From Cyrtodaria siliqua (lineage: Eukaryota > Mollusca > Bivalvia > Adapedonta > Hiatellidae), in assembly GCA_037043455.1 (NCBI GenBank), contig JAWPHD010000001.1:992001-1056000 (forward strand): a stretch of 64,000 bases of DNA, in the 5' to 3' direction. Below the pieces are notes generated by a model. The model ran no database searches, had not been told where the DNA came from, and worked only from the letters and a program-made list of their open reading frames with translations. Shown here one piece after another: positions 40,631-55,661 of the stretch (position 1 is the first letter of the stretch; each line of letters opens with the position of its first letter). The position numbers were made by a program, and so were the translations under genes.

Positions 40631-41076
40631 GGTCTCACACCTCTATTATCTCCCTTGAAAGCTCACGAACCTAGAGACAAAAGGAAAACAGAATTTTTTC
40701 TCTATTTTAGGCAATTTTTAATTTGACAAAGAGGTTTTTCTTTGCTTCAGCATACATCTGCAGTGTAAAAGACTGATGATACAGAAAATCCCACGTTGAT
40801 ATGAAGTTGCATTCAAAATTCATAAGCATTTGACCGAAGCACCACAAAGTCAGCTAGATAGTGTATGAATTTGGTATTTTTCATAGAGGTTGCATAAATA
40901 TGAGCGAGGAAAAAAAAAAAACTGGCTAATGTTTGTATTTTTTTGTTTTATTTTACAGATCTTAGCAGTCCTGAAGATATTAAATCAACAACAAGGTCTG
41001 CTGGGACGTTTTGAAGGTCATGTGTTGGAAACAGCTATACAGTAACCTTATGTGAAATTAATTGTGGTGTGAGACC
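40631..41076. mobile_element. MITE of ~446 bp, second of the pair
   Basis: Starts GGTCTCACACCTCTATTATC and ends TTAATTGTGGTGTGAGACC. It has the same ends as the 39918 element and a similar subterminal region (ATTATCTCCCTTGAA), with a diverged interior. Repeated at 50724-51169. Confidence 0.65.
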
Positions 41077-41084
41077 ATTATAAT

Positions 41085-41960
41085 CTGACTTACATATAGA
41101 CGATGGCATTTACAAATTTGCAGGATTACCACCTTTACATTAACATTCGCAGATTGAAGATGATATTAACACATTTTTAAATGGAAGTTGATACAAAGAA
41201 ATTCATTTACAGATGGACGATGGCATTAACACAATTGAAAATTTATTATATATATATATATGCGCTCATTTTTGTTTTAGTCTTATCTTGCATTTTTATT
41301 CTTCCCAGTTTGTTGGAGGATATAGCCTGACGGTTACTTCTTTATTTACACTGTTCCGTTTAGTAGGGATTACAATAGGGTAATCGGGTGGTTGAGTGGT
41401 GTACCTAGATCCTGGTTAAACTCCAAGCGGCATTTTTACCACTGACCGTTTCAAGGCGGTGTCCCTATTGTCAACCTTTGGGGTTCGTTTAATTGCGTAT
41501 TGTGGTTAACTGTGCTCTGTGAATATTTAGGAATTGATTAAGGATGAAATGACACATGAAACACATTCACGCGATGGTATTAACATACTTGTAGATTGAA
41601 GATAGCAATCCGCACTTTTAAATAGCAGATAATATGAACAAAAATAGATATAAAAGTCGAACATGAAATGTAGCATTGAAGGACCGCAGTCAACCACAAA
41701 CGGAGAACAGTGACACACTTGTAGGAGCGCAATTAACACATTTACAGACTTGTAGATGGACGATGACATTAACACACGAAACCCGATAGAATTCGAACAC
41801 TTGTACATAATGGGCGATCGTGTTTGTGTTTTGTGGTTGACTGTCCTTCTTGATTTCCCTGTCCGATCTTTTTATATTTCTTAACACTTTTGTAAATGTG
41901 AGATATAATGTCCACACTTCTAGAAGGCCAGTGGCATGAACATACTTGCAACTGATTCGT
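41085..41960. repeat. Degenerate ~29-bp minisatellite with insertions
   Basis: Units around ACTTGTAGATGGACGATGGC followed by ATTAACACA recur at 41090-41250, 41560-41640, 41700-41800 and 41885-41950; related units are at 40360-40620. They are interrupted by Penelope-like pieces: 41300-41520 (plus-oriented 3' end), 41640-41700 and 41815-41882. Short frames with recurring VHLQVCKCV-like peptides are this repeat translated. Repeated at 51178-52053. Confidence 0.65.
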
Positions 41961-42999
41961 TTTTCCCAAATTATTAGCAACAGTTAATTTAGAAACATTG
42001 ATAAAAAAAGCAAACACTCATCAGTACAAATGCGAGGCATCTGCATTATTGGAATATGTTGAAGAGCTTGTTGAACATGTTATCAAATACAAATGGGCGT
42101 GTCTCATTGACATAAAGGTTATGTTTTAGATCAAAACTCGTGTTTTTACTTTGAACACATTGACACAGTTTAAATTAAACAATAAAGCACCAAGACATTC
42201 CTAAATAAAGCATAACCACTTAACATCCGACAGCAACCAAAATATACGAAAACAAAATACACAAAAACAAGAGACGAATTTAATCAGGTTAAAAATAAAA
42301 CAACTTCAAGTAAAATTGTATCACACTTTTCGGTTATAAGTGCCAACTTTCTGCCGTATAATTATTCGTTCTGATATTATGTTCACATCAACAGTGTTGA
42401 AGTAATGTCATGTACGATAGTATTTACATTGATCATGCCTAAAATATGCATTTCGTTGAACATTTTACTTGATCATACTTCATCCATTTTGATTATTAGT
42501 TTTTAAAGATGGTGGACCAATAGTCCTTAACAGTACAACACTTAAGGCAAATGTTTCCTCTACTGAAAAGTGTCAGTTAATGTTTTACCACAATGTTGCC
42601 TTGAAATGGCAATAATAATTTTCTTTAATAATATTTGCTTTCGTCTATACCGGGATTATACTATTATGTTCGATACGATGGATGATGATATAACGGGAAC
42701 ACGTTTTTATATCTTCCATTTCCAAAACGAATAGACGACATTTACTTTTTCAATACTAAAATCATTGGATTTGTCTTTCATCTTACAAAAGCACTGCATT
42801 GTTAGTACTTTTATTAGTTTCAACAGAGAAAAACTAAGTGGATAATTAATAAAATGGACTCATTGCCGGAGTCAATATTAGCTATAAACCTAAATATATC
42901 TGCAATTACAGGTATTTTGGTTCTCCAGAGACATATCGTACTTCAGAACTTCTTTCATCTCAAATTAATAATTCCATAGATTTATAAAATAGTTATACA

Positions 43000-43210
43000 A
43001 AAATTACGAATATTAAATTCCTCAACTCCTCAACTCGAGTACAAGCTCTAGAAAAACGAATAAGTTGAGACACATAGACACCATAATAATTTGCTCGGGA
43101 AACATCCCCATCTAAATGGGGATAATAAACAATATCAAATTAAGATCCTCTCTCTTGTCATAGATTTTGCTAATAATTTCAACATTTTCAATGGAGAGAT
43201 GTAAAGAAAT
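43000..43210 (-). pseudogene. Penelope-like RT fragment fused to a 3' end
   Basis: Homologous to 55715-55925, the region before and after the PHLDG block of the reverse transcriptase. It directly adjoins the terminal AAATATAAAAAGATCGGACA of the next copy at 43208. Repeated at 53093-53303. Confidence 0.7.
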
Positions 43211-43475
43211 ATAAAAAGATCGGACATGGAAAGTAGCATTCAAGGAGGACAGTCAACCACAAAACACAGAAACAAACACGCAAACAGACAAACAAGAAGG
43301 CAAAAGTAATATTCAGTGCAAACGACATCACAAACACAAACGGGTTGACAATAGGGCTACCGCATTGGAACGGTCAGTGGCAAAGTAGGCCACTGGGGGT
43401 TTAAACCGGTTCTAGGGTACACCAAACCTAACACTTACCCTACTGTCATCCCATTAATGACGTGAGAAGTACGTC
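43208..43475 (-). mobile_element. Penelope-like 3' end
   Basis: Well-preserved blocks from AAATATAAAAAGATCGGACA to CTAACACTTACCCTACTGTC. Repeated at 53301-53568. Sequence up to 43904 contains another, opposite-oriented piece of the same element. Confidence 0.75.
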
Positions 43476-43904
43476 AATCAACATTTGAAGCTAGACATAC
43501 ATTAGACAATCTACCATTAACAGCTGATTTAATGGTGGACTTGCAAGATAAATAACTTCAACAACTGCACCTCATTGCAATTATTAATAGAGGGAAACAC
43601 CCTGCGTCTTGAATGGACTAAATGATTTCTGAAAGGAGACTTTATATGGTATTTCCTCAAAACAGGTGTAAATCGAGAAAAGAAGCGCTAGTATCAGAAA
43701 TATTAACCCTTTTATGTTTGTAGAGAAATGTATACTTTGCTTTTTCCTTGTAATTGCCGTTTGTTTTGTATGCGTATTTTTGGTTGTCTGGGTGATGTGA
43801 ATGTTCCTGTTCGACTTCTGCCAAGTCATTGAGTACCTTCATTGTGGCTTTCTAGGCTATTGTTTTTTTGTATTATATTAACACGAGCATATTTGTGTTT
43901 TACT

Positions 43905-46900
43905 TACAAAGTAAGTACTCAATGACTTGGCAGAAGCCAGAACAAGTAATTTTGATCCTAACCAATATGCTCCATATAACAAATATATAACGGATACATT
44001 AACAAATAACGAAATTAGCCAACTATGGACAATATGAACAAGATAGAAGTATAGGAAGGAAATCTTCACCATTAAGAAACCGAAAGGGAGGGAGCGTAAC
44101 GTAGACTTCATAGACTCTGTCCGACTAAGTGTTTGCCATAGCTTTATCTATATTATCTATATTGGTCTCTCTTCAAACCAAGAAGAGCGATGGTTGTAAA
44201 TTCTTCATGAATACATGTATCCAATATTTGAAATTCTGGGCCATCTGATTGGCTTAAATTGTAGGGTAAACATAAATTATTTCTTACAGTGCGGCGAACA
44301 CTTTAATTTCCAAATATGTATCATGCTTGGGCTGCACTATACTAGTATGATTGTTTTTATGTTAATATATGTTTCATCAAACAAAGTCCAAATAAAAAGT
44401 TTATATGTAATAATAAGAACATTTCCTTTTGTCACATGTGTAATGTATCAAAAATAACGTGTCGACCAACAATTATGCATATATCTCCGAAAGGCCGTAT
44501 ATATATATATTAAAGTTATGTATATGTCGGCATTCGACTAAATGTTTTTCCGATGACAATAGAATGTATTTAAGACACAGTAATGCATTTATGAAATGGA
44601 AATACGGTTAAATATATATTTAGGACAGAAAAAGACAAATTTAATTGATAGTGTTTTGTTGAATATAACGATGTTGAAAATTAACTAAATCCCGAATACG
44701 CTATACATATATCCTATTGATATGTGCAAAATCATTGGGAAAACCATATCAAAAATACAACTAGGAATTGAAGTTGTAATGCATGCTTATCATCGTCAAC
44801 TACATGATTCACAGTCTGTTAACCATAGACAAATACAAAACCCATATAAGAATCAGCTGCCGAAAAGACTTCTTGAAGATAGTAAATACCAGACCCTTAA
44901 CACATGTTATACTCTAATCTCATTTTATTGGATGACCAATATGTCCAGAAGTTCATGTTATTTCGGTTACGTGAATCGGTGCAGATATGATTCCCGTGGA
45001 ATAACAGGGGGATATTATATTCCCGCATAGGATAATGAGCTCATGAAAGCAATTTACGCTGATCTATGTTAAGCACTACTAGTAATTGGCATTTAGGGTA
45101 AAGTGTGTTATTTCACAGAAAAATAACAGCCATCAATAGATGTAATGATAACGGTATTAGTGTACATTAAACTAGACTTTGGGGTAATTGAACGAGTTAA
45201 TCGTCATTCACAACTTCGAATCAGTATACAGGACAACTGAACATCTTAATCAAAATACTTTTATTGTGGAAGTGAAAATCACGATTATTGCAAATTGTAA
45301 TAATGTTGGTGAAAAATATCCAAGTTACATGTGCTAGAAATACGTGCAGGGCTATATAGCATCAGAACATTTCAGAGAAAACGGCAGATCCGTATTTATA
45401 TTTGATAAAATAATGTCATGTTCTTTTTTAAATTATTTTTTATTATTTGTTAAAGTTTCAGATAGTATACTCCAGCCACACTCTCTTCTCATGTCTATCA
45501 AGAAAATTGTTTACCATATACTAGGTAAATTATATCCAGGGTTTTGGTAAAATAAATATCTTTACAATTATCAATGAAGGCATAATATAATTGAAATGAT
45601 ACAGCTTAATATTTAAAGATTGTGTAAATGTCTTCTCATTGTTTAAAGGGACACATGGCAAAAAGGCATCTACATTGTATAAACGCCTTCGAAAAGTGTA
45701 AAGAAGAAAACCCTCCACATGTATACAGTTCTTTCATTATGATATATGCATTGTTTATTTTGAAAATTGGTTCGTATACTCTCCTAATATACAAAACAGA
45801 TGCATATTTACATTTATTTATATATGGTTTATTGAGGGGTGCCCCCACCCCGATCCTTACATACCTATCACCATCATCACAATTAATTTGGTGATCGAAA
45901 TATAAAAAATGAAAATTTTATACCACAAAATAATCATACAAACAACCAATATATACTGAACCAAAATGCTAACGCACCAGTCGACAATACTTCTAATGTA
46001 TGAACTTATTATATGTCGACTGGTACCGTTGGTGATTTAAAAAAAAAATTTTAATTTACAGTCGTTATTGACAAAATATTTTTCTCGTTCAGATTGAAAT
46101 TTGTTTTGATTTATTGATTGTTATTATTGAGATATTAAAGGTATTGTCTGCTGGTGTGTTAACTGTTTGGTTCGGTATATATACAAATTCATAAATACCC
46201 AGTTACATTATATTACTATTATTAAGCTGCAATCATACCAACATGAAATCGTTTCCACATTCCATGGGATGGCTTTTAAGATGGTATTTGTAAGAATATC
46301 TAATGCTGGGGACTGTTATAGTTTCCCTGGTGTATGTTGCTTTAATTTGCCTGTTAACAATCCTACTGCGAAACATGTGCCATAATCGGATGTTTTCGTA
46401 TCTAGAGTATGTGTTGTTATTTTCTATCCAATTTACCTCCTTATTCCAAAGTTGTTTATTATAACACGCTCGTGTCCTTGGTGTTGAGAGCAATTCCATA
46501 AATAATTAATCGCAGTAAAAGGCAAGGGACTTAAACATGTGTGTATAATATATCTCGGTCAATTTTCATAGCTACACGTGCTGTTTAGATTCGTGAAATT
46601 AGACAACTGCAAGATATTATGGCAGACGTAATGTTGAAAGATAAAATGAGATTATTGTCAAGGACATACATATATACCAAATCGACTATACAACTATACA
46701 AAGAATAGTCTCTCCCTCAAACTATAAGTCAAGTACGCAATATTTTGCTGATTTGCAAACCACAGAATTTTGTTTCAAATAAATCGCTCTTTATTAGATC
46801 ATTCAAAAATGTCAGTTCGTGTATAATCAAAACTGACTTTCAGAATGGTCAAGTATAAAATCATCAATTCCTTATCAATACATAGCGGAACTAAACGAAG

Positions 46901-49900
46901 GGAGATAAACAATACCTTTGGCCAGAAACAACATAATAAATGGGGAAAAGAACAATAGAAAAAGATAAAGCCTAGTAAAATAAATATAACGCATACAGCG
47001 GTCACCTATAAAATTGAGAAAAGCATTACGTGGCGGCCCGAGTATTAACTGTCATACTCCATCCAACCCCTTCTCCAAGAAGGAAAAACGGGGTTGGCGG
47101 GGTATGAAAAAATAACTTAATTTCGGCTTAAAAAGTTTGCATATTGTAAAATTAAATTATTTAAACGGTAATTTAAACAGGTTATCGCTTTTTTCAATGA
47201 AATGAATATGTTTTTAAACATATTTGATTGTCGAAATATCCGTCATAAGATTCTGCTAATATAAGCTTTCTCATCGCTTAATGGAATTAAGGCGGAACCA
47301 CGTAATGGTAGATATAAAGGTCGAAAGGAAATATAGCATAGAATACAGACAAACAAATACAATATTAACACAAACAACAATTGTAATGTTAATGCGACAT
47401 TACAATCACAAACGGGTTGACAATATGCCTATTGGAACGGTCGGTATCAAAATGACCACGAGGGGGTTAAACCAGGTTTGAGGGTGCACCAAAGCTCATT
47501 CTTAACATATTTCATCCCAATGAAACGAGATAAAAATGTAAATAAAGATATTCCGCCTGGTTATAATCTCTAACAAACAAGGCAGCAGTGATAGACAATA
47601 TAAGTAATAAGTATAACACATAAATGATCATGAATATAAAAAAGGCCTAGTAAGACACAAAACAAAACTCAATGACTCAATGTTTGAAACAGCGGTCAGT
47701 TCTAACACTGAGAGACTCAGTCTACACATTCGAGTACCAATTATCGCTAGGGCGTTCCGTATGGTAACAAATATGGCAAAGACATAAAATCTTCATTTTG
47801 GTTCACTTAAAATCTAAACAGTTGCAATGGATATATATCAAAATGTGTATTTTATATTGGTTCACCTTTTCGGCCTATTTTGACATCCTTATCGTCATTT
47901 TCGACACATAATAGTTTCAGCTCTCTAGACAGTCGGTCATCAGAAAGAGAACCAGTGTATCAAAATGTAAAACAAAACCAAATTAAAATCTCTAAATTTA
48001 ATTGCCTAATCCTTAAATAAAGAAGCTTAGAAAGATAACACCTTCATCTTAATTTCACCTTCACTTTTTATTGTGTTCTTTCTGGTTTTCTTTCCATCTT
48101 TTAGATACTCACAACCACACGGCGCGCACTTATGCCCTGCACATAATCTTCGAAAGTGGGTTTGCAGTATACATAGATAGATAGATATATACTAAAATAT
48201 GCAGGAAAGTAGATATAAAAGTCGAACAGAATGTAGCATTCAAGGACCATAATCAACCACTAACACGCACAGAAACAAACCATAGTTACATAGACGAATA
48301 AAAGGCAAGATATGACATCAACAACATAATAGGGTTGCCAATAGGACTACGCCTTGGAACGGTCAGTGGCAAGAAAATCCAGTGGAAGTGTAAACCGGGT
48401 TCTAGGGTGCACCAAACCTCACTCTAAAAGCATGTTTGAAACAATAGTCAGCTCTAAAACTGAGAAACTAGACAACAAACACAAATAGGAGTAATACTTA
48501 TCTCTAGGCCCTTCTGTATAGAAAAATATATGGCAACACATAAACTGTTTATTTTGGTTCACTTAAATCTAAACAGTTTCAATGGAAATATATCAAAAAT
48601 GTCTACGTATATACAAAGAAACATTGTTTATTCAATTTGTTTTGAATGCGGAGGTTATCAAACCATTATGGAAATATCAAATGATCGATTGGGAAAAGGA
48701 AAATAAGGCGGCAATACATTTTTATTTTATGTCACTTTGGTCATGCCCGCTACACACTTCCTTTAACGTCTGTACCTTTCTTGTATTTGCTTTGGACAAG
48801 GCAGATAACTAATGCTTAGATGACACCCGTATCAGGCTATAAAGGACATTAGTGTGTGTTGGATGAAAGTCCTTTGGATAGATAACTATGGATTAGATGA
48901 CAACTGTATCAGGTTATAATGGACACGGTTGTGTGTTGATTGCGGTCTCTTGCGGTTTATGTATGACACGCCTTTCATACCGTAAGAACATGTACAATTA
49001 AATTGAGCTCTAAAGACGATAATATTGGCATACCATGTGTCTGCATGTAGCACACGTTTCTAGATAGGAACTGTCCAGGATGCTTATGATTGCTTATATA
49101 TAGGCATAATTTAAATATTAATTAAAGTGCATGTATAATAAATGTTCTCTAATCTGATTGATATATAAATATGATTATAGTGAAGTGAAACTCTTGCATA
49201 AAGTAACGTAATGTTGATTGTTACAAACTGTTTATTGTACGATCTGACAGGTGGATCCATCTTCGACCAAGCACGTCTATGACGGCGAAATGCACGGCTT
49301 TCTTACGGAAAAGATAATTTTTAAAATAACTGTTTCCCATTTGTAATGAATTCAAGGACGACAGTCAACTAAAACACAAATAGAGACAAAGAATAACTTT
49401 AAAGATGAATAAAAGACAAGATAAGACATCACAATACAAAAGGGTTGACAACAGAGCTACCGCCTCGGAAGTCGAATACGAAATGTAACCAAGTTGATTG
49501 ATCAGTAAGTAATATCATTTCGGAACTTACTAATGCAAAATGTTGCGTAATAATCAATGGCAGAATAATGCATAAGTAATGTCAATGTCAATAATTTGCT
49601 TCTTATATTCATGAAGGATCCATCAGACAATGTTGAAATCTAGTTAAAGTTCATGCAATACTGCACCTTCTGACAAATAGGTAAATTATGGATGCAGACC
49701 AATACTTTAGGAACATATAGCAGACACTACAGACCATTAACAATACTTGCTTAGTACATGTTAACATATTGATATCCCTTAAAAACGGTACATCGGATTT
49801 GTTTTATTAGATCCAAAACTAAAAACATTTAAAAATGTTCCAATTCATGATAAAAAAATATCATGTCAGTCAAAACTCTTGTATGGTGTTATCACCACGT

Positions 49901-52900
49901 TGTTCAAGTGATAACTTTGATTTATCCATATAATTTATTTTATATGTAATTGTTGTTGTTTTATTGGTTGGCTATGTTCTGTGAAAGCTTTTATTTCTTT
50001 TCGACTTGAAGGACTCAAACCACTATTATCTCCCTTGAATACTTGTGCCCTACAGATGAAGGTGGTAGATAAAAAAAAACAAGTTCGCTTTTCTACATTT
50101 TACAGGATACATTGATTTATCTTTACCAGGTTCTAAATCTACAGCATTTTAGGAAGAGATCACAGAAAAATGCATGTTGATATAAGATTTCTAGCTAATT
50201 CTGCCTCATTTTACACATCATGGGTCTAATCACCACGGGTTGTATTTTTGTCTAAATTTTGATAGATGTCACGCAAACATGAAATTAAAAAAAGTTCAAT
50301 CTCGTAAATATTTGTTAAATGTGTTTTAAATTGCAGATATTGGATCAATGAAGCATTTAAGCATACATGCATGTTGTAAAATCTGTTTATCTCTATGCCA
50401 CGAACAAAAACATTACAATGGGACCATATGGAAAATTAATTGTGGTGTGAGACGTGAATACCTACTTTTGTACATGGATGATGACAGGAACAGACATTTA
50501 GATGCAGACTGACATAAACATGCATGAAGAAGGTGGATTATGGCATAAACAAACGCGTACATGTAGATGGACGAATGCATACAAAGATGTGTATATAGAA
50601 AACATGAGATATAGGGTCCTATAGAAACCACAGCGTCCGAACGCAATGGCATCGTAGGTCCGCACTTGCAGATGGATGGACACTTTTTATATTGAATAGG
50701 CACATTATTATCACGCATTTTTAGGTCTCACACCTCTATTATCTCCCTTGAAAGCTCACGAACCTAGAGACAAAAGGAAAACAGAATTTTTTCTCTATTT
50801 TAGGCAATTTTTAATTTGACAAAGAGGTTTTTCTTTGCTTCAGCATACATCTGCAGTGTAAAAGACTGATGATACAGAAAATCCCACGTTGATATGAAGT
50901 TGCATTCAAAATTCATAAGCATTTGACCGAAGCACCACAAAGTCAGCTAGATAGTGTATGAATTTGGTATTTTTCATAGAGGTTGCATAAATATGAGCGA
51001 GGAAAAAAAACAACCTGGCTAATGTTTGTATTTTTTTGTTTTATTTTACAGATCTTAGCAGTCCTGAAGATATTAAATCAACAACAAGGTCTGCTGGGAC
51101 GTTTTGAAGGTCATGTGTTGGAAACAGCTATACAGTAACCTTATGTGAAATTAATTGTGGTGTGAGACCATTATAATCTGACTTACATATAGACGATGGC
51201 ATTTACAAATTTGCAGGATTACCACCTTTACATTAACATTCGCAGATTGAAGATGATATTAACACATTTTTAAATGGAAGTTGATACAAAGAAATTCATT
51301 TACAGATGGACGATGGCATTAACACAATTGAAAATTTATTATATATATATATATGCGCTCATTTTTGTTTTAGTCTTATCTTGCATTTTTATTCTTCCCA
51401 GTTTGTTGGAGGATATAGCCTGACGGTTACTTCTTTATTTACACTGTTCCGTTTAGTAGGGATTACAATAGGGTAATCGGGTGGTTGAGTGGTGTACCTA
51501 GATCCTGGTTAAACTCCAAGCGGCATTTTTACCACTGACCGTTTCAAGGCGGTGTCCCTATTGTCAACCTTTGGGGTTCGTTTAATTGCGTATTGTGGTT
51601 AACTGTGCTCTGTGAATATTTAGGAATTGATTAAGGATGAAATGACACATGAAACACATTCACGCGATGGTATTAACATACTTGTAGATTGAAGATAGCA
51701 ATCCGCACTTTTAAATAGCAGATAATATGAACAAAAATAGATATAAAAGTCGAACATGAAATGTAGCATTGAAGGACCGCAGTCAACCACAAACGGAGAG
51801 CAGTGACACACTTGTAGGAGCGCAATTAACACATTTACAGACTTGTAGATGGACGATGACATTAACACACGAAACCCGATAGAATTCGAACACTTGTACA
51901 TAATGGGCGATCGTGTTTGTGTTTTGTGGTTGACTGTCCTTCTTGATTTCCCTGTCCGATCTTTTTATATTTCTTAACACTTTTGTAAATGTGAGATATA
52001 ATGTCCACACTTCTAGAAGGCCAGTGGCATGAACATACTTGCAACTGATTCGTTTTTCCCAAATTATTAGCAACAGTTAATTTAGAAACATTGATAAAAA
52101 AAGCAAACACTCATCAGTACAAATGCGAGGCATCTGCATTATTGGAATATGTTGAAGAGCTTGTTGAACATGTTATCAAATACAAATGGGCGTGTCTCAT
52201 TGACATAAAGGTTATGTTACAGATCAAAACTCGTGTTTTTACTTTGAACACATTGACACAGTTTAAATTAAACAATAAAGCACCAAGACATTCCTAAATA
52301 AAGCATAACCACTTAACATCCGACAGCAACCAAAATATACGAAAACAAAATACACAAAAACAAGAGACGAATTTAATCAGGTTAAAAATAAAACAACTTC
52401 AAGTAAAATTGTATCACACTTTTCGGTTATAAGTGCCAACTTTCTGCCGTATAATTATTCGTTCTGATATTATGTTCACATCAACAGTGTTGAAGTAATG
52501 TCATGTACGATAGTATTTACATTGATCATGCCTAAAATATGCATTTCGTTGAACATTTTACTTGATCATACTTCATCCATTTTGATTATTAGTTTTTAAA
52601 GATGGTGGACCAATAGTCCTTAACAGTACAACACTTAAGGCAAATGTTTCCTCTACTGAAAAGTGTCAGTTAATGTTTTACCACAATGTTGCCTTGAAAT
52701 GGCAATAATAATTTTCTTTAATAATATTTGCTTTCGTCTATACCGGGATTATACTATTATGTTCGATACGATGGATGATGATATAACGGGAACACGTTTT
52801 TATATCTTCCATTTCCAAAACGAATAGACGACATTTACTTTTTCAATACTAAAATCATTGGATTTGTCTTTCATCTTACAAAAGCACTGCATTGTTAGTA

Positions 52901-53998
52901 CTTTTATTAGTTTCAACAGAGAAAAACTAAGTGGATAATTAATAAAATGGACTCATTGCCGGAGTCAATATTAGCTATAAACCTAAATATATCTGCAATT
53001 ACAGGTATTTTGGTTCTCCAGAGACATATCGTACTTCAGAACTTCTTTCATCTCAAATTAATAATTCCATAGATTTATAAAATAGTTATACAAAAATTAC
53101 GAATATTAAATTCCTCAACTCCTCAACTCGAGTACAAGCTCTAGAAAAACGAATAAGTTGAGACACATAGACACCATAATAATTTGCTCGGGAAACATCC
53201 CCATCTAAATGGGGATAATAAACAATATCAAATTAAGATCCTCTCTCTTGTCATAGATTTTGCTAATTATTTCAACATTTTCAATGGAGAGATGTAAAGA
53301 AATATAAAAAGATCGGACATGGAAAGTAGCATTCAAGGAGGACAGTCAACCACAAAACACAGAAACAAACACGCAAACAGACAAACAAGAAGGCAAAAGT
53401 AATATTCAGTGCAAACGACATCACAAACACAAACGGGTTGACAATAGGGCTACCGCATTGGAACGGTCAGTGGCAAAGTAGGCCACTGGGGGTTTAAACC
53501 GGTTCTAGGGTACACCAAACCTAACACTTACCCTACTGTCATCCCAATAATGACGTGAGAAGTACGTCAATCAACATTTGAAGCTAGACATACATTAGAC
53601 AATCTACCATTAACAGCTGATTTAATGGTGGACTTGCAAGATAAATAACTTCAACAACTGCACCTCATTGCAATTATTAATAGAGGGAAACACCCTGCGT
53701 CTTGAATGGACTAAATGATTTCTGAAAGGAGACTTTATATGGTATTTCCTCAAAACAGGTGTAAATCGAGAAAAGAAGCGCTAGTATCAGAAATATTAAC
53801 CCTTTTATGTTTGTAGAGAAATGTATACTTTGCTTTTTCCTTGTAATTGCCGTTTGTTTTGTATGCGTATTTTGGTTGTCTGGGTGATGTGAATGTTCCT
53901 GTTCGACTTCTGCCAAGTCATTGAGTACCTTCATTGTGGCTTTCTAGGCTATTGTTTTTTTGTATTATATTAACACGAGCATATTTGTGTTTTACTTA
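43905..53998. repeat. 10.09-kb tandem duplication, second copy
   Basis: Second copy of 33813-43904. Differences seen include a C insertion near 47037, GGAGAGCAG for GGAGAACAG near 51799, and a one-base-shorter T run near 53870. All features listed for the first copy recur here at +10092 or +10093. Confidence 0.95.
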
Positions 53999-54335
53999 TA
54001 GTGCCTATTGATGCTGCCTTGTTTGTTAGAGACAAGTTCATGGCGGGGATTTCTTTATTTACACTGTCCTATTTTAATGGGATGACAGTAGGGTATATGT
54101 GAGGTTTGGTGCACCCTAGAACCGGTTTAAACTCCCAGTGGCCTACTTTGCCACTGACTGTTCCAAGGCGGTAGCCCTATTGTCAACCCTTTTGTGTGTG
54201 TGATGTCGTTTGCTTTAATCATTACTTTTGCATTCTTGTTTGTCTGTTTGCATGTTTGTTTCTGTGTTTTGCGGTTGACTGTCCTCCTTGAATGCTACTT
54301 TCCCTGTCCGATCTTTTTATATTTCTTTTTTCTAT
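53999..54335 (+). mobile_element. Penelope-like 3' end, plus orientation
   Basis: Complement of the other copies, ending TCCGATCTTTTTATATTTCT. It is continuous with the end of the second duplication copy, so the right breakpoint also lies inside this repeat family. Confidence 0.8.
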
Positions 54336-55661
54336 ACCTGCTTTTAAATACAAGTATACTGTATTAATAAATCCGCAGTATGATACATGGATGCATGTGT
54401 ATAGAGATTATTTCAAAATTATACCTGAACATAAAATAAACCCGTTGGCTCATGTTTAGGAGGTTTTATTTTGCGATTTTGCTTTGCTTGCGTATATTGG
54501 ATGTTATTGAATAACACGTCTTTTAATCTTAGACAAGATGCTTTCCAATTATTGAAAATGAATGTGTATTTCGTGTGTTTTTACCAAAACTATTCGAATG
54601 AACAGACCTTGTTAGCGCTTGTCACACATTTTATATATTTAGGCTCGTATATATTGTTTATATGAACTAAGTCTGTTGCAATTTAGAGCAAGTAAAAGTA
54701 TCGATAGTGTTTACCACGAATTCAATTCGTCGGGTAAGGGCTGCGCTTTAAATCAATTGAATCTTTTGAAACCATGCTTCCTTATAACTATGAATAGGTT
54801 TACGTGTTTATATCTGTTTTACATTTCATTTCTGAACTTATCAGCTTATACATACGTCTAACAGCACAGTTAGGTCCTTTTGAACACGGCTTGTGTGTTG
54901 AAAAAGAGCGTTTATTTATGTACTGATAAATACTGAAAAGGGGATCCCTTGGAAGCAATAAAAGCAAACAACTCTGGATTGAACACCCTAACACCATTAA
55001 CATTGAGAAAGCTGGAAAACTCATAATGGACATGTGGACTAATTAGAGCCAATATAACACAATCGGTGATCGGCTCCGGAAATATGGTTGCGCGACGCCC
55101 AGGGCAAATGGATTTTGGGTGCGGGCAGGTGACCTTCGTAAATCTGGTTGTCCGTCACTTGCCCAATGGACGTTTTAGCATTAGATACAAATCAAAAGAC
55201 GATTTGCCTTTACTGTGAAGTTTGCTGATAATTGCGTAGCAACGACCCGTCGCTTTCGCCCCGGGCAATTATTGATACGTGTCATAAAACTGACCTGTGT
55301 TGTTCGTGATTGTTTAACCTTCCCATTTGACAGTTTATCAGAATTTGATTGGCCGAGGAAGGTTTGGGGTGCCAATGCCGTAGTGACCCAAGGTTATCTT
55401 CTGTTTAATAATTAAAAATCATGACACAACACTTGACCTATTATTGTATTAATTTTATCCAATCAAATAACCGATGTATTTTTATCAGCCAGTGAAACAA
55501 ATCCAGTTTACTACCACGTGGTAAAGTGAAACAATGGCGATTCAATCAAACCAATTTGTAAACAAGTAGGGCAATCAAAAGATTATGGCAATGTGACGGC
55601 GTTGTTTGATGATCAAAGAGACTATCGACGCACGTGGTAATGAATCGGTGTGCATCTGTTT
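54336..55661. other. No recognised feature
   Basis: Short open frames only. A GC-richer stretch at 55050-55400 has no recognised content. Confidence 0.5.

Larger units (their letters stand above)
33813..43904. repeat. 10.09-kb tandem duplication, first copy
   Basis: Matches 43905-53998 in direct orientation with an offset of 10092, rising to 10093 after a one-base insertion near 47037. Only about 15-20 substitutions or small indels were noticed. The junction shares TA between the two breakpoints (GCTA/CAAAG and ACTTA/TAGTG). Contents: Penelope-like fragments, MITEs and a ~29-bp minisatellite; no gene recognised. Confidence 0.95.

Noticed and set aside
40320..41980. Cys/His-rich minus-strand ORFs
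   Set aside because: The recurring VHLQVCKC-like peptide is the ~29-bp minisatellite translated.
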